A stretch of 64,000 nucleotides of DNA from Gemmatimonadaceae bacterium (lineage in GTDB: Bacteria > Gemmatimonadota > Gemmatimonadetes > Gemmatimonadales > Gemmatimonadaceae): assembly GCA_036273715.1 (NCBI GenBank), contig DASUHB010000069.1, forward strand, positions 146,346 through 210,345. The letters run 5' to 3'. The notes below the pieces were generated by a model. That model saw only the letters and a program-made list of their open reading frames with translations, did no database searches and was not told the DNA's origin. Shown here in pieces: positions 33,688 to 41,837 of the stretch. Every line of letters begins with the position of its first letter. Within the stretch, counting starts at the first letter, position 1. Both the position numbers and the translations under genes were made by a program.

Positions 33688-33698
33688 TCAAGACGGCG
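33631..33698 (+). pseudogene. Relic of the pntB 3' end
   Basis: Bases 33631-33683 match 31603-31655 at 52 of 53 positions, and the following GCTCAAGACGG also matches. Translation RTRMLFGDAKKSLTSLV equals the PntB C-terminus before a 2-base deletion. The near-identity contrasts with the older lplA relic 50 bases away. Same orientation as pntB. Confidence 0.88.
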
Positions 33699-34189
33699 TA
33701 GCGGTCGCGGCGGCACAGGCCACGCGCTCACGTAGCTGCTCGAGCGCGGACTCGTTGAATTCGTACCGGATCGCGGCGAGCGTTTGCTGGGATAAGGAGA
33801 AGTTCACGCTGACCCCGGTGCTGTCGGTTAATTTCCCGGTCGCCAAGGCCGAGACCCGCTCGCGAGCGCACGACACCTCGGGCGGGATGAATGTACTCGG
33901 CGGCAGCACCGAGACAAACGACCTGCACCAGCCGTTAGGCGCCGACGGCGTTCCCAACCAGCGTTCCATGCCCGACCGGTGTCCCTTCACTGAGCCGGTC
34001 GGCCAGATTGATGAGCTGGCCCGCGTGAAGGGCTTGTGACGTCCTGCTCAACGCCTGAAAGCGCGCAATGAGCTGCGCGTTGTTGGCCGCGGTCGGTCCG
34101 GTGGCAGAATCAGAGCACGCCGCGGCCACGGCGACAGTTGCAGCGCTAACAACGACTGTACGCCAGCGGCCCGCATGCATGCGTGTCAT
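33688..34189 (-). pseudogene. Frameshifted lipoprotein of the GIR-motif family
   Basis: From ATG 34189 (GGAG 8 bases upstream) an 84-residue frame reads MTRMHAGRWRTVVVSAATVA, lipobox AAAC, SDSATGPTAANNAQLIARFQ, LINLADRLSEGTPVGHG, then stops at 33935 on a TAA made by a heptamer. A second frame continues with SAPNGWCRSFVSVLPPSTFI, GVSVNFSLSQQTLAAIRYEF, which carries the family's C-terminal motif (S-Q-Q-T-L-A-A-I-R-Y-E). The gene therefore appears to be broken by a frameshift near 33,940-33,990. A short lipoprotein could still be made. Confidence 0.65.
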
Positions 34190-34232
34190 TCGCATTCTCC
34201 GTACGGCTAAGCGGCCGGTCTGCCGGACCTGG

Positions 34233-34769
34233 TCACAGCAAGTTGGACTCGACGCGAATACCCGCTGCCCTCTGCGCCGGCATGGCAAACGACGCCGGCG
34301 GGTCGCCGTTGTCGTTCAATGACGCGGCGGCAGAGATGGAAATCGACAAGGTTGGCGCCGTGACCGACTCACCGGAGCAGCCCACGATCACAGCCCCGGC
34401 GGCAAGGCCCGCGAACGCGCCGCTGTTGCACATCGAATAGATGGTACGCATTGAGGATTCTGAGGCGGCAGGCGTCTGACAAGTTAGGCGGGCGTTACCG
34501 CTCAGCGCAACCCGGTGGATCAATACAGGAACGACAGCGACTCCGCCTCCGATATGTCGCCCGGTAGCGAGCTGCGCCGCCATGGCACGCAGCTGGTTGG
34601 AGTGGACCGCTGGCGCTGTCTTGCTGAGTAAGGCGAAACGCGCAATGAGTTGCGCGTTGCTGGCGACGGTTGGGCCGGTCGCCGAGCTACACGAAGACGC
34701 CACCGCAGCGATCGCCGCGACGATGCATCCGATGGCATGTCGTCCACGACTGTTGGGCGCTGTCAGCAT
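34233..34769 (-). pseudogene. Composite lipoprotein: two N-termini and a truncated C-terminus in one frame
   Basis: 178 codons. First part MLTAPNSRGRHAIGCIVAAI, SSC, SSATGPTVASNAQLIARFAL, LRAMAAQLATG resembles the frameshifted neighbour. Then a second complete signal appears in frame: MRTIYSMCNSGAFAGLAAGA, VIVGC, SGESVTAPTLSISIS, followed directly by the C-terminal motif SFAMPAQRAAGIRVESNLL. The central ~120 residues of the family are missing after the second lipobox. It looks like a deletion fusion of two paralogs. The second start (34451) would give a 72-residue lipoprotein. Confidence 0.6.
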
Positions 34770-35012
34770 GGCGGTGGAGCGCCCTGATGTCGACGCGACC
34801 GCCCGCAACCAATGACTTGTGCGGCTGACGTATGCAAAGCAATCGCGTGATGCCCGTAAACCGAACACCTGCTGCGCATCGCATCCTGTGGCGAGAGACG
34901 AACTCGTTGCATCCTCCAGCGACGACCTGTCCTCCGACGACGTCACGACTCGACGCTTCGCGGCGCGAAACGAAGAATCGAGCAAACGGACAAGATGCCC
35001 AACGGCGATGAC

Positions 35013-35675
35013 TCAGGGAGCCGGTGGCTGGATTTCCACCTCGAGCCGGATGCCGGCCACCGACTGGCTCGGAAGCGCGAACGTGCTGCCGACCACCGAT
35101 TCGGCGTCGAACGCGACGGTTGTGCTCTGACGTTGGCACGTGACCGGCGTGGGCGCCGAGACGTCCGGCGGCGTCACCGAGAGAAAGGACACGCAGGCGG
35201 CACCCGGCGCGCCTAACGTAAGCGTCGGCGCGCCCTGTCCGATGAATTCGCCCGAGCCGGCCGGCGTACCGACGAGCACGGCCACGAATCCCGCGCTCGC
35301 GTTGAATACGACGATGCTGTCCGTTCCGTCGCCTTTCCATGCCGCCACGCTGTACTGCGAATCCACGGGAGCGCCCTGCTCATCCAGCACCTGGAGCTCG
35401 GCCGTCATGTGATATTGCTCGGCGACGCCGTTCACCATCACGGTTCCGGTGGCAACGGGAGCGCCCTCGGCCAGAATCTGCGCGATGTCCAACATGGCGC
35501 TCGATCGGCTTTCATCGGCTGTGGCGTTATGCAGGGAGTCGAATCGAAGAATGAGCTGCGCGTTCTGATTCGTCGTGGGTCCGGTGACCGAATCGCTGGA
35601 ACAGGCCGCTAAGGCGAGAGTGGCGATAGCGAGCACAACAGTCGAACGCATCCGGAGCGAACGATAGGTCGTCAT
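35013..35675 (-). CDS. Lipoprotein of the GIR-motif family
   Basis: 220 residues. Signal MTTYRSLRMRSTVVLAIATL, lipobox LAAC, then SSDSVTGPTTNQNAQLILRF. Core: MLDIAQILAEGAPVATGTVM, MTAELQVLDEQGAPVDSQYS, VAAWKGDGTDSIVVFNASAG, VAVLVGTPAGSGEFIGQGAP, GAACVSFLSVTPPDVSAPTP, VTCQRQ. End: FALPSQSVAGIRLEVEIQPP. It is closest to the protein at 17691-18353 and is the best reference for the family. GGAGGTG lies just upstream. The two mature-part Cys are conserved. No known domain. Confidence 0.82.
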   Translation of the reverse strand: MTTYRSLRMRSTVVLAIATLALAACSSDSVTGPTTNQNAQLILRFDSLHNATADESRSSAMLDIAQILAEGAPVATGTVMVNGVAEQYHMTAELQVLDEQGAPVDSQYSVAAWKGDGTDSIVVFNASAGFVAVLVGTPAGSGEFIGQGAPTLTLGAPGAACVSFLSVTPPDVSAPTPVTCQRQSTTVAFDAESVVGSTFALPSQSVAGIRLEVEIQPPAP

Positions 35676-35859
35676 TGGGCACCTCCCGAGGGCGGGCGAG
35701 CCGAGCCGTTGGGCGCCGAGTCCTACCGCACGGTCGTACCCGGCGCAGCAGTCAGCTTGGAAATCCGCCGCACGGGCGGGCGGTTCCCCGCTTCGGCATC
35801 GGCGTTATTCGGCACCTGTCTAACGTGGTCAACCGGCACGGGGGTCCAACCTACCGGAT

Positions 35860-36108
35860 GGCCGACGCGCCTAACGCTCCCTGAGCCGGGTGGTACGGTG
35901 TTGAGCTGGATGCGGATTCCGGACACGGACTGTGTGGGCAGTGCGACGGTCGACGTATTGTCGTCGTCCAGCAGAGGCGAGAACGCATCCGTCGAACGCT
36001 CGACGCGGGTGCCGGCGGTGTCGACAGCGAATCAGCGCGTGCAGCGGCGCCGGCCGCAACCGCGAGTCCGAGCGCCCAACACGTACGGCGCAACGCACCA
36101 GGCGGCAC
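35860..36108 (-). pseudogene. Decayed lipoprotein-family remnant
   Basis: A signal-like start (MPPGALRRTCWALGLAVAAG from GTG 36108) is followed after ~90 bases, in another frame, by VALPTQSVSGIRIQLNTVPP, the family's C-terminal motif. The central part is gone and the natural stop is lost. Only the two ends of a paralog survive, as in the composite gene at 34233-34769. Confidence 0.6.
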
Positions 36109-36154
36109 CGAGCAAGCGCGGCGCCCGGCCCCGGCCGGAATCTTCGAAGGGTAT

Positions 36155-36169
36155 TTGATCGGACAAAAG
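36155..36169. repeat. 15-bp repeat TTGATCGGACAAAAG, copy 2
   Basis: Identical to 32673-32687. Sits between lplA and the decayed lipoprotein. Confidence 0.5.
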
Positions 36170-36218
36170 GCCAGGCGCCGCCGTGTCTAACTGTGGCCTT
36201 GCCCGAGGGGCCGACCGG

Positions 36219-37208
36219 TCAATACAGTAGCGAGAGCAGCTCCGTCTCGGAAACGCCGCTCACGAAGGTGCCCGCCTCGCACCGCCCCAGCGCCGCGGCG
36301 AGGTCGTCGCGGCGATAGCGGACGCCAGTTAGACAGCGCTCGAGATCGGCGATCTCGCGGCTCGAGAAGAAATCGCCGAAGAATTTCGCCGTCTTGATGA
36401 ACCCGTCGTCGACGAACAGGCGGATGTCGACTTCCCCGCTCGGAAAGCGACGTGTCCGCTGCAGGTTGAAGGGCGGCGACTCGCCGTAGTTCCAGTCCCA
36501 GCTCCGGTACTTCGCGTTGGCCAGCTCTTCGACGCGCGCGCGATCGTCGGGCGAGAATTCGTGGGTCGGCACAGGACCGCCGCCGGGGAACAGGTGCGCG
36601 AGCAGCGCGGCCCGAAAATCGGCCATCGGCAGCGGCGCCCCGAGAAACTCGCGGATGTTCGCGACCCTGCTCCGCACCGACTGAATGCCCTTGGACTCCA
36701 CCTTGCCGGGCTTGGGCTTGAGCGCGCGCGTGACGTCGTCGAGGTTCGAGTCGAGCAGCAGCGTCCCATGGCTGAACATGCGGTCGCCCCGCACCACCTG
36801 CGCGTTGCCCGATACCTTGCGCCCTTCCACGACGATGTCGTTCCGGCCGGTGCGCTCCGCCGCCACGCCTAACTCGCGCAGGGCCTCGACGACCGGACCG
36901 GTGAACTCGGCGTAGTTGTTGAATCGCTGCGGGGTGTAGCGCGTGATGAAGCTGAAGCTGAGGTTGCCAAGATCGTGGTACACGGCGCCGCCGCCGGAAA
37001 TGCGGCGCACCACCGTGATGTCGTGCTGGTCCACGAAATCGGCGTCGATCTCTTCGATGGTATTCTGGTGCTTGCCGATGATGATCGACGGCCGATTGAC
37101 GTAGAACAGCAGGTAGCTGTCCGAGAGGTCGAGGGTGAGCAGCGCGTACTCTTCGAGCGCCAAATTGAGCGTCGCATCGGTCGTGCCGCCGTTGTCGAGA
37201 AACCGCAT
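36219..37208 (-). CDS. lplA: Lipoate-protein ligase A
   Basis: 329 residues. Attaches lipoate to E2 and H proteins through lipoyl-AMP. Motifs: YVNRPSIIIGKHQNTIEEID, VVRRISGGGAVYHDLGNLSF (the R-R-x-S-G-G-G-A-V-Y-H-D signature), VSGNAQVVRGDRMFSHGTLL and the C-terminal domain WDWNYGESPPFNLQRTRRFP. Full two-domain length. It begins 6 bases after the hemQ stop, so both form an operon. Its 3' end is duplicated in decayed form at 33456-33580. Confidence 0.96.
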   Translation of the reverse strand: MRFLDNGGTTDATLNLALEEYALLTLDLSDSYLLFYVNRPSIIIGKHQNTIEEIDADFVDQHDITVVRRISGGGAVYHDLGNLSFSFITRYTPQRFNNYAEFTGPVVEALRELGVAAERTGRNDIVVEGRKVSGNAQVVRGDRMFSHGTLLLDSNLDDVTRALKPKPGKVESKGIQSVRSRVANIREFLGAPLPMADFRAALLAHLFPGGGPVPTHEFSPDDRARVEELANAKYRSWDWNYGESPPFNLQRTRRFPSGEVDIRLFVDDGFIKTAKFFGDFFSSREIADLERCLTGVRYRRDDLAAALGRCEAGTFVSGVSETELLSLLY

Positions 37209-37214
37209 GCGTCG

Positions 37215-38003
37215 TTAGGCGGGCCACTCGCCGTCGGCGGTCAACCGGCCGACGAAAAACTCGCCGAACTCCGCGTAGCGCGCGGACGTCTCGTCGAAGC
37301 GCATGTCGGTGACGAGCTTCTTGAAGTCGAGCGGGTCGCGCGCAAACAGCGTGACGCCCCACTCCCACGCGTCGAGGCCGATCGCGCCCGTGATGACCTG
37401 CACCACCCGGCCCGCGTACCGGCGCCCGACCATCCCGTGTGCCGTCATGAGCCGGCTGCGCTCCTCGAGCGATAGCTCGTACCAATTCTGACCCGGCTGC
37501 CTGCGTTTCGACATGGGATAGAAGCAGACGTACGGCATCTCGGGCATGCGTTGTGGATACAGCCGCCGCCGCACGTGTGCAGTCGCAAGTTCGGCTGCCG
37601 ATCGTTGGGCGAGAGCGTCGCGGTACGCGTCGTCGCCCACCGCACCGCCCCGCTCTTCTGCTTCCTTGGCCAGGCGGGCCGACAGGTGGTAGAGCCCCGC
37701 CTCGGTCACACTCAAGAAGGAGTAGACCAGGCTCGACCGCTCGACGACCGCCTCGCTGCCTAACCGGCGCTGCACCCGGCCGATGTCATCGAGGGTCGGC
37801 CGGAAGTGGACGAGCATCACGTCGGCGCGCGAGCCAACGAGCGATGCGGCCGCCGTCCAGCCGCCCTCGGCCGGACACGCCAAGTCGGCCAGCGCGCGCG
37901 ACATGCCGTCCCGGGCCGCCACGTCCGCGCTCAGCGACGCCGGCACCCGGTAGATCTGATGAAGGGCGTACCAGCCCTCGAGCGTTTCGGGCGCGTAATT
38001 CAC
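37215..38003 (-). CDS. hemQ: Coproheme decarboxylase / chlorite-dismutase-family protein
   Basis: 262 residues. Final step of the coproporphyrin-dependent heme pathway of monoderm and related bacteria. Signatures: GWYALHQIYRV start, MPEMPYVCFYPMSKRRQPGQ (Y-x-M-x-K-x-R around the catalytic Tyr) and the proximal-His helix RLMTAHGMVGRRYAGRVVQV, then ITGAIGLDAWEWGVTLFARD. No chlorite-dismutase distal Arg motif can be read with certainty, so decarboxylase is preferred. Heme maturation next to lplA is a cofactor-themed pair. Confidence 0.92.
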   Translation of the reverse strand: MNYAPETLEGWYALHQIYRVPASLSADVAARDGMSRALADLACPAEGGWTAAASLVGSRADVMLVHFRPTLDDIGRVQRRLGSEAVVERSSLVYSFLSVTEAGLYHLSARLAKEAEERGGAVGDDAYRDALAQRSAAELATAHVRRRLYPQRMPEMPYVCFYPMSKRRQPGQNWYELSLEERSRLMTAHGMVGRRYAGRVVQVITGAIGLDAWEWGVTLFARDPLDFKKLVTDMRFDETSARYAEFGEFFVGRLTADGEWPA

Positions 38004-38007
38004 GCTT

Positions 38008-38940
38008 TCAATCTACGCGACGGAGGACCACTTGGGCGGCCTCGAGCTCAAGGATCGCGGGCAGCGGCACCCGGCGACGGCTCGCGCGCAACGCCGACGC
38101 CAGCGACTCCAACCGGAGCACGCGAGGTTGCGCATGGCCCAGCTCGAGGATGTCGGATCCCGCGGCCAACGCGGCGAATTCCGCATCCGAGGCGCGACGA
38201 AAGACGACGGCACCGCCGTAGATCGCCAGCGCGAGCACGGGCGCATCGTGGACGATTTGCTCGTCGGTGACAAACGGGTACTCGTCCCGAACCCCAAGGG
38301 GCCGCGCGTTCCAGTGTGCGGCAAGCGCTGCGACGCGCGCGATACCATCGCCGGCGTAGCAAACTTCGAGGCGGGGCTGATTGCGTGGTACGCCGCGCAG
38401 GACGGCAGCGACGTCGCCGATCACGACATGGGGCAATCCACTGATCACCAGATCTCGCAGGACCGCGCGGACCTCTTCGCCTAACGCTCGGGCCCGGATG
38501 GCCGGCGACGCGAGCGCGAGCCCGCGCAGGAGACGCGTGTCGAGGCCCACTGCGGTGGCATGGGAAAGAATGGCGGGCCGGCTTCGCGCTCGGTGTCGCA
38601 CGTACCACGGCGATGGTCCGCGCCGGTACTTCCCGTCGAGCATGGCGGCCGAGAGCCGTAGGCTGCAGCGGGTGTGATATCGGTCGAGGTCGACCAGGAG
38701 GCGCAGGCCGGCGTCGCGGGACAGCGGGATCGCGCCCGAATTCGCCTGCAGCGCTTTGGTCGCAAGCGCGGCGGCGCGAGAGATCCTCATGCGGGAACAG
38801 CGCACCATTTCGAAGACCAGGCCGAGCCAGCGGGCTTCGCCTTCCGTGCGGTCGAACCGGCGGCCCAGAAGGCGGCCCGCGTTATCGACCCATTTTTCGG
38901 TGGCGCCGGTGGCGCACGCGAACTGTCTTTTCGAGAGCAT
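38008..38940 (-). CDS. Winged-helix N-terminus fused to a nucleotidyltransferase-like domain lacking catalytic Asp
   Basis: 310 residues. The N-terminal 130 are helical and Arg-rich (LSKRQFACATGATEKWVDNA, RAAALATKALQANSGAIPLS). Residues 150-300 resemble AbiEii/MNT-type nucleotidyltransferases: PHVVIGDVAAVLRGVPRNQP, LEVCYAGDGIARVAALAAHW, and AILELEAAQVVLRRVD. The usual D-x-D pair after the VIGG-type strand is replaced by L-E-V-C, so the domain is probably inactive and may bind rather than modify. Starts 13 bases from the TACTTTGTA palindrome. Only 4 bases separate its stop from the hemQ start, so all three genes (this, hemQ, lplA) are one operon. Confidence 0.55.
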   Translation of the reverse strand: MLSKRQFACATGATEKWVDNAGRLLGRRFDRTEGEARWLGLVFEMVRCSRMRISRAAALATKALQANSGAIPLSRDAGLRLLVDLDRYHTRCSLRLSAAMLDGKYRRGPSPWYVRHRARSRPAILSHATAVGLDTRLLRGLALASPAIRARALGEEVRAVLRDLVISGLPHVVIGDVAAVLRGVPRNQPRLEVCYAGDGIARVAALAAHWNARPLGVRDEYPFVTDEQIVHDAPVLALAIYGGAVVFRRASDAEFAALAAGSDILELGHAQPRVLRLESLASALRASRRRVPLPAILELEAAQVVLRRVD

Positions 38941-38952
38941 CGGAGAGTTTTT

Positions 38953-38967
38953 GCCTACTTTGTAGGC
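38953..38967. promoter_or_regulatory. Inverted repeat GCCTACTTTGTAGGC upstream of 38008-38940
   Basis: Six-bp arms, 3-base centre, 13 bases upstream of the start codon. It shares TACTTTGT with the dyad at 42444-42462. Candidate operator or -10 region. Confidence 0.4.
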
Positions 38968-39050
38968 GATAATTATCCGATGCCGCGCGGGAAGACGTGC
39001 GAACGTTTCGGCGCACGGAGCATCATTCCCACGCCGCCGCTCGCACGCTG

Positions 39051-40634
39051 CTACCGCGCCCAGCGACTCAATTTTTTTTTCGGTGCGCTCGGACGCACGT
39101 GCTCAGTCGTGATGCCGATCGAGCCCAGCGCGCGCGCTGCGGCAGCCGCACGCAAATTCCACTCGTACCAGTGTGTGCGGGACGGCAGGCGTCCGCGGTA
39201 AGTGGCCACGAGACCGCTATACAGCGAATCGCGATCCGCTTGGGGCAACCGCGGCAAGGCGCTCACAATTTCCGGAACCGCGTTCGGCGACAGACCCAAC
39301 AGGTACTGGGTATCGAGTCGGGAGAATCTGGTTGCCGTGTATGCGTCGATGTTCTTGCGCGCGATCCAGGCCTCGTGGTTCCAGAGGCAGAGCCCGATCA
39401 CCGCGGCGGCACCCATCAACGCGACCCGGCGCGCCAACCGCTTCGCGTCGATCGAGGTCCAGGTCTCGATGCCCAGCGCCATCAACGCGAGCGACACGAT
39501 GATCATGTACACGCGGGCGTACAAGCGCGCCGCCGTGTAGCCGTAGGCTGATTCGTACAAGACGACGCGATGGTACGCGGAGTCGAGCAGGAGCTGCACG
39601 AGAAAAATCAGCACGAGGCCCGCCACGCGCGTTCTCGCTTCGGCGTCGCTCCGTGCCGCGTGGTGATCGAGGAACACGATCAGGAGGGTCGCCACGGTCG
39701 CGGCAACGGTGATCTCGCCGAAGCCCTTGCGCGCATATTCGGCGTAGGTCACGCCGCTACCGGCCAAGCCGGCAACGTTGCCGAAGAAGTACGAAACCTG
39801 CAGTCCGAGGAAGAGCGCGAACAGCGCGGCCACCGATGCGAGCACGACGAATCGCTCGGTCTCTCCCAGACCGCGGCGCGATTCGGCGGCCCGCGCGGGC
39901 GGGTTGCTCGAGCGGCGGATGGAAATCCCGTACGCGCCCACGGTGAGCGCTCCCAGGCCCAGGAAGAACACGAGCCGCGGAACGAGCATGCCGTCTTTGC
40001 CTAACGCGATGAGCTCGTCGCGCAATCGAGCCAGCACCGGGTCGGCGCCGGAGAGCAGCAGTGCGAGCGCGCCGACCACCGGAATCGCCAACAAGACGCC
40101 GCGCACGCGCGCCTGGGCCCGTTCGCTTCCCGATCCGGGTAGACTCGCGAGCTCGGCGAGCCTGAGCGCGGCCTCGCGAATCGAACGGGCGGCGCCGGCG
40201 ACCGGCGTCACGACAAACGCGATGGGGCCGATCGATCGGAGCGGCACCCCTTCGGCGAGCGCGACGCCGAGGGCGAGCAGCACGGCAACGCCCATCATGA
40301 TGATGGGAGCAAAGTCGAAATCGGCGGTCACCGCCATGCAGGACGCAAGCGCGCACGCAACCGCGAGCGCGACGCCGACCGGCAGGCCGATGCGCCCGCG
40401 CGCGCGATGCACCACCCAGGCCAGCCCGAGCGCCGCCGCATACGTCCAGAGCGCCCAGTTGAGCCCGGGCGTCGCGTCGAAGCACGTCCACGTGCCTAAC
40501 GCAGCGACGAGCGTGGCCGGCGGCCAGATGATCGATGCGGTGCGCGCGAGGGCGGCGACACCGGGGGTCGGCCCGGGCCGGCCGGCAGCAGACGGCATGG
40601 GAGAACGCGTTTCCGGAACCGCGGACGCTGGCAT
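39051..40634 (-). CDS. DUF4173 membrane protein
   Basis: 527 residues. About 11 membrane helices (PPATLVAALGTWTCF, VGVALAVACALASCMAV, APIIMMGVAVLLALGVALAE ...) with the DUF4153/4173 signatures AFVVTPVAGAARSIREAALR, ATVATLLIVFLDHHA, YHRVVLYESAYGYTAARLYA and the C-terminal cytosolic part LDTQYLLGLSPNAVPEIVSA. These proteins are often regulatory neighbours of two-component genes, but the function is unknown. Start 40634 is 7 bases after the uppS stop; the next Met (40598) is an alternative. Likely in one operon with uppS. Confidence 0.82.
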   Translation of the reverse strand: MPASAVPETRSPMPSAAGRPGPTPGVAALARTASIIWPPATLVAALGTWTCFDATPGLNWALWTYAAALGLAWVVHRARGRIGLPVGVALAVACALASCMAVTADFDFAPIIMMGVAVLLALGVALAEGVPLRSIGPIAFVVTPVAGAARSIREAALRLAELASLPGSGSERAQARVRGVLLAIPVVGALALLLSGADPVLARLRDELIALGKDGMLVPRLVFFLGLGALTVGAYGISIRRSSNPPARAAESRRGLGETERFVVLASVAALFALFLGLQVSYFFGNVAGLAGSGVTYAEYARKGFGEITVAATVATLLIVFLDHHAARSDAEARTRVAGLVLIFLVQLLLDSAYHRVVLYESAYGYTAARLYARVYMIIVSLALMALGIETWTSIDAKRLARRVALMGAAAVIGLCLWNHEAWIARKNIDAYTATRFSRLDTQYLLGLSPNAVPEIVSALPRLPQADRDSLYSGLVATYRGRLPSRTHWYEWNLRAAAAARALGSIGITTEHVRPSAPKKKLSRWAR

Positions 40635-40641
40635 CGTCGTG

Positions 40642-41397
40642 TCACACCGCCCGCGCTGCGGGCGCCTCGACGGGTTGGGCCACGAGGCCGCCGAACCGGC
40701 GCTCCCGGCGGTGAAAGTCGGCGACCGCGCCGGCAAGATCGGCGGCCGAGAACGCGGGCCACATGATGTCGCTGAACCAGAGCTCGGCGTAGGCGCACTC
40801 CCAGAGCAGGAAGTCGCTCAAGCGGCGCTCGCCGCCGGTACGAATCAGCAAGTCGACGTCGGACGCGTCGGGGCCGTAGGCCTCGCCTAACGCAGCGGAC
40901 AGCGACTCGCTCGTGAAGCAGCCGCCGGACGCGCGCGCCGCTCGGGTCGCGGCCGCGGCGATCGCGTCGCGGGAGGAGTAATCGATCGCCAGCCGCAAGT
41001 GCACCGTCGTGCCGCCCGCGGTCGCGGCTTCGGCCGCCTCGATGGCGCTGCGCACCGGGATCTCGAGGCGGTCGCGCCGGCCGATCACCGTCAGCCTAAC
41101 GCCGTTGGCCAGGAGGCGCTTGGTCTCCGCGCGCAGGTAGGTGCGGAACAGTCGCATGAGCGCGCTCACCTCGCGCTCGGGCCGCCGCCAGTTGTCGGAG
41201 CTGAACGCATAGAGCGTGAGCGTGCGGATGCCCAAATCCGGTGCGGCCTCGACGATGGTGCGGACGGTTTCCGCGCCGCGCCGGTGGCCGGCGGCTCGCG
41301 GCAGTCCGCGGGCGACGGCCCACCGACCGTTGCCGTCCATGATGACGGCGACGTGGAGGCCGGGCGGGATGGATGTGATCAAAGTGCTTGGTCGCAT
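40642..41397 (-). CDS. uppS: Isoprenyl (undecaprenyl) diphosphate synthase
   Basis: 251 residues, cis-prenyltransferase that makes the lipid carrier for peptidoglycan and polysaccharide. Motifs: [20 protein letters not shown] (catalytic Asp in MDGNGRWA), [20 protein letters not shown], and [20 protein letters not shown] then YAELWF. The usual R-T-S-G-E is R-T-G-G-E here. Full length. Spacer of 23 bases to the upstream regulator gene. Confidence 0.95.
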   Translation of the reverse strand: MRPSTLITSIPPGLHVAVIMDGNGRWAVARGLPRAAGHRRGAETVRTIVEAAPDLGIRTLTLYAFSSDNWRRPEREVSALMRLFRTYLRAETKRLLANGVRLTVIGRRDRLEIPVRSAIEAAEAATAGGTTVHLRLAIDYSSRDAIAAAATRAARASGGCFTSESLSAALGEAYGPDASDVDLLIRTGGERRLSDFLLWECAYAELWFSDIMWPAFSAADLAGAVADFHRRERRFGGLVAQPVEAPAARAV

Positions 41398-41420
41398 AAA
41401 GTGGATGGAGAAAAAAAAAT

Positions 41421-41837
41421 TCAGCGCTCCAGCGTATCGCGCGTCGCCCGGATGAGCGCTTCCATGTGGTCCAGGTACCGCTGCAACGCCTTGCGGCCGG
41501 CCGCGGTGAGCCGGTAGTCCGTGCGCGGGCGCCGGTCCTCGAACCGCTTGGTGACGGTCACGTACTGCGCGTCCTCGAGCTTGCGCGCATGGACGCTCAG
41601 GTTGCCATCCGTCGTGCGGAGCAGCGCCTTGAGCTCGTTGAACGTGAGCGACTCTTCGGCCGCCAGCGCGCTCACGATGCCCAACCGCATGCGGTGATGG
41701 ATGAGCGAGTCGAGCACGCGCGATTCGGCCGAGCCGGCGGGCGCGTCGGGGCGCACGGCGCCTAACGAACGACCGCCGCGCGACGCCTCCCCGCCCTGCT
41801 CGGGCCGGCGATGCCGAGCCGTGTTGGAATCAGCCAC
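41421..41837 (-). CDS. Winged-helix (HTH_34 / MarR-ArsR-like) regulator
   Basis: 138 residues from GTG, with AGGAGG just upstream. The first ~40 residues are disordered and Arg/Gly-rich. The DNA-binding part is [79 protein letters not shown]. This family usually sits next to a small membrane protein, as here: it overlaps the 41830-42435 gene by 8 bases and probably represses that operon. Confidence 0.88.
   Translation of the reverse strand: MADSNTARHRRPEQGGEASRGGRSLGAVRPDAPAGSAESRVLDSLIHHRMRLGIVSALAAEESLTFNELKALLRTTDGNLSVHARKLEDAQYVTVTKRFEDRRPRTDYRLTAAGRKALQRYLDHMEALIRATRDTLER

Larger units (their letters stand above)
35676..36218. other. Gap with a decayed lipoprotein
   Basis: 543 bases between an intact lipoprotein and lplA. 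Contents: the decayed paralog 35860-36108, 15-bp repeat copy 2 (36155-36169) and one heptamer (35869). No other gene is supported. Confidence 0.6.

Noticed and set aside
31603..33698. The repeated pntB tail as a mobile-element border
   Set aside because: No terminal repeats, transposase or target duplication are present; tandem duplication explains the order of the relic ends better.
36187..37485. Minus-strand 432-residue frame over lplA and hemQ
   Set aside because: Out of frame with lplA, which has all family motifs; this frame is an Arg-rich shadow.
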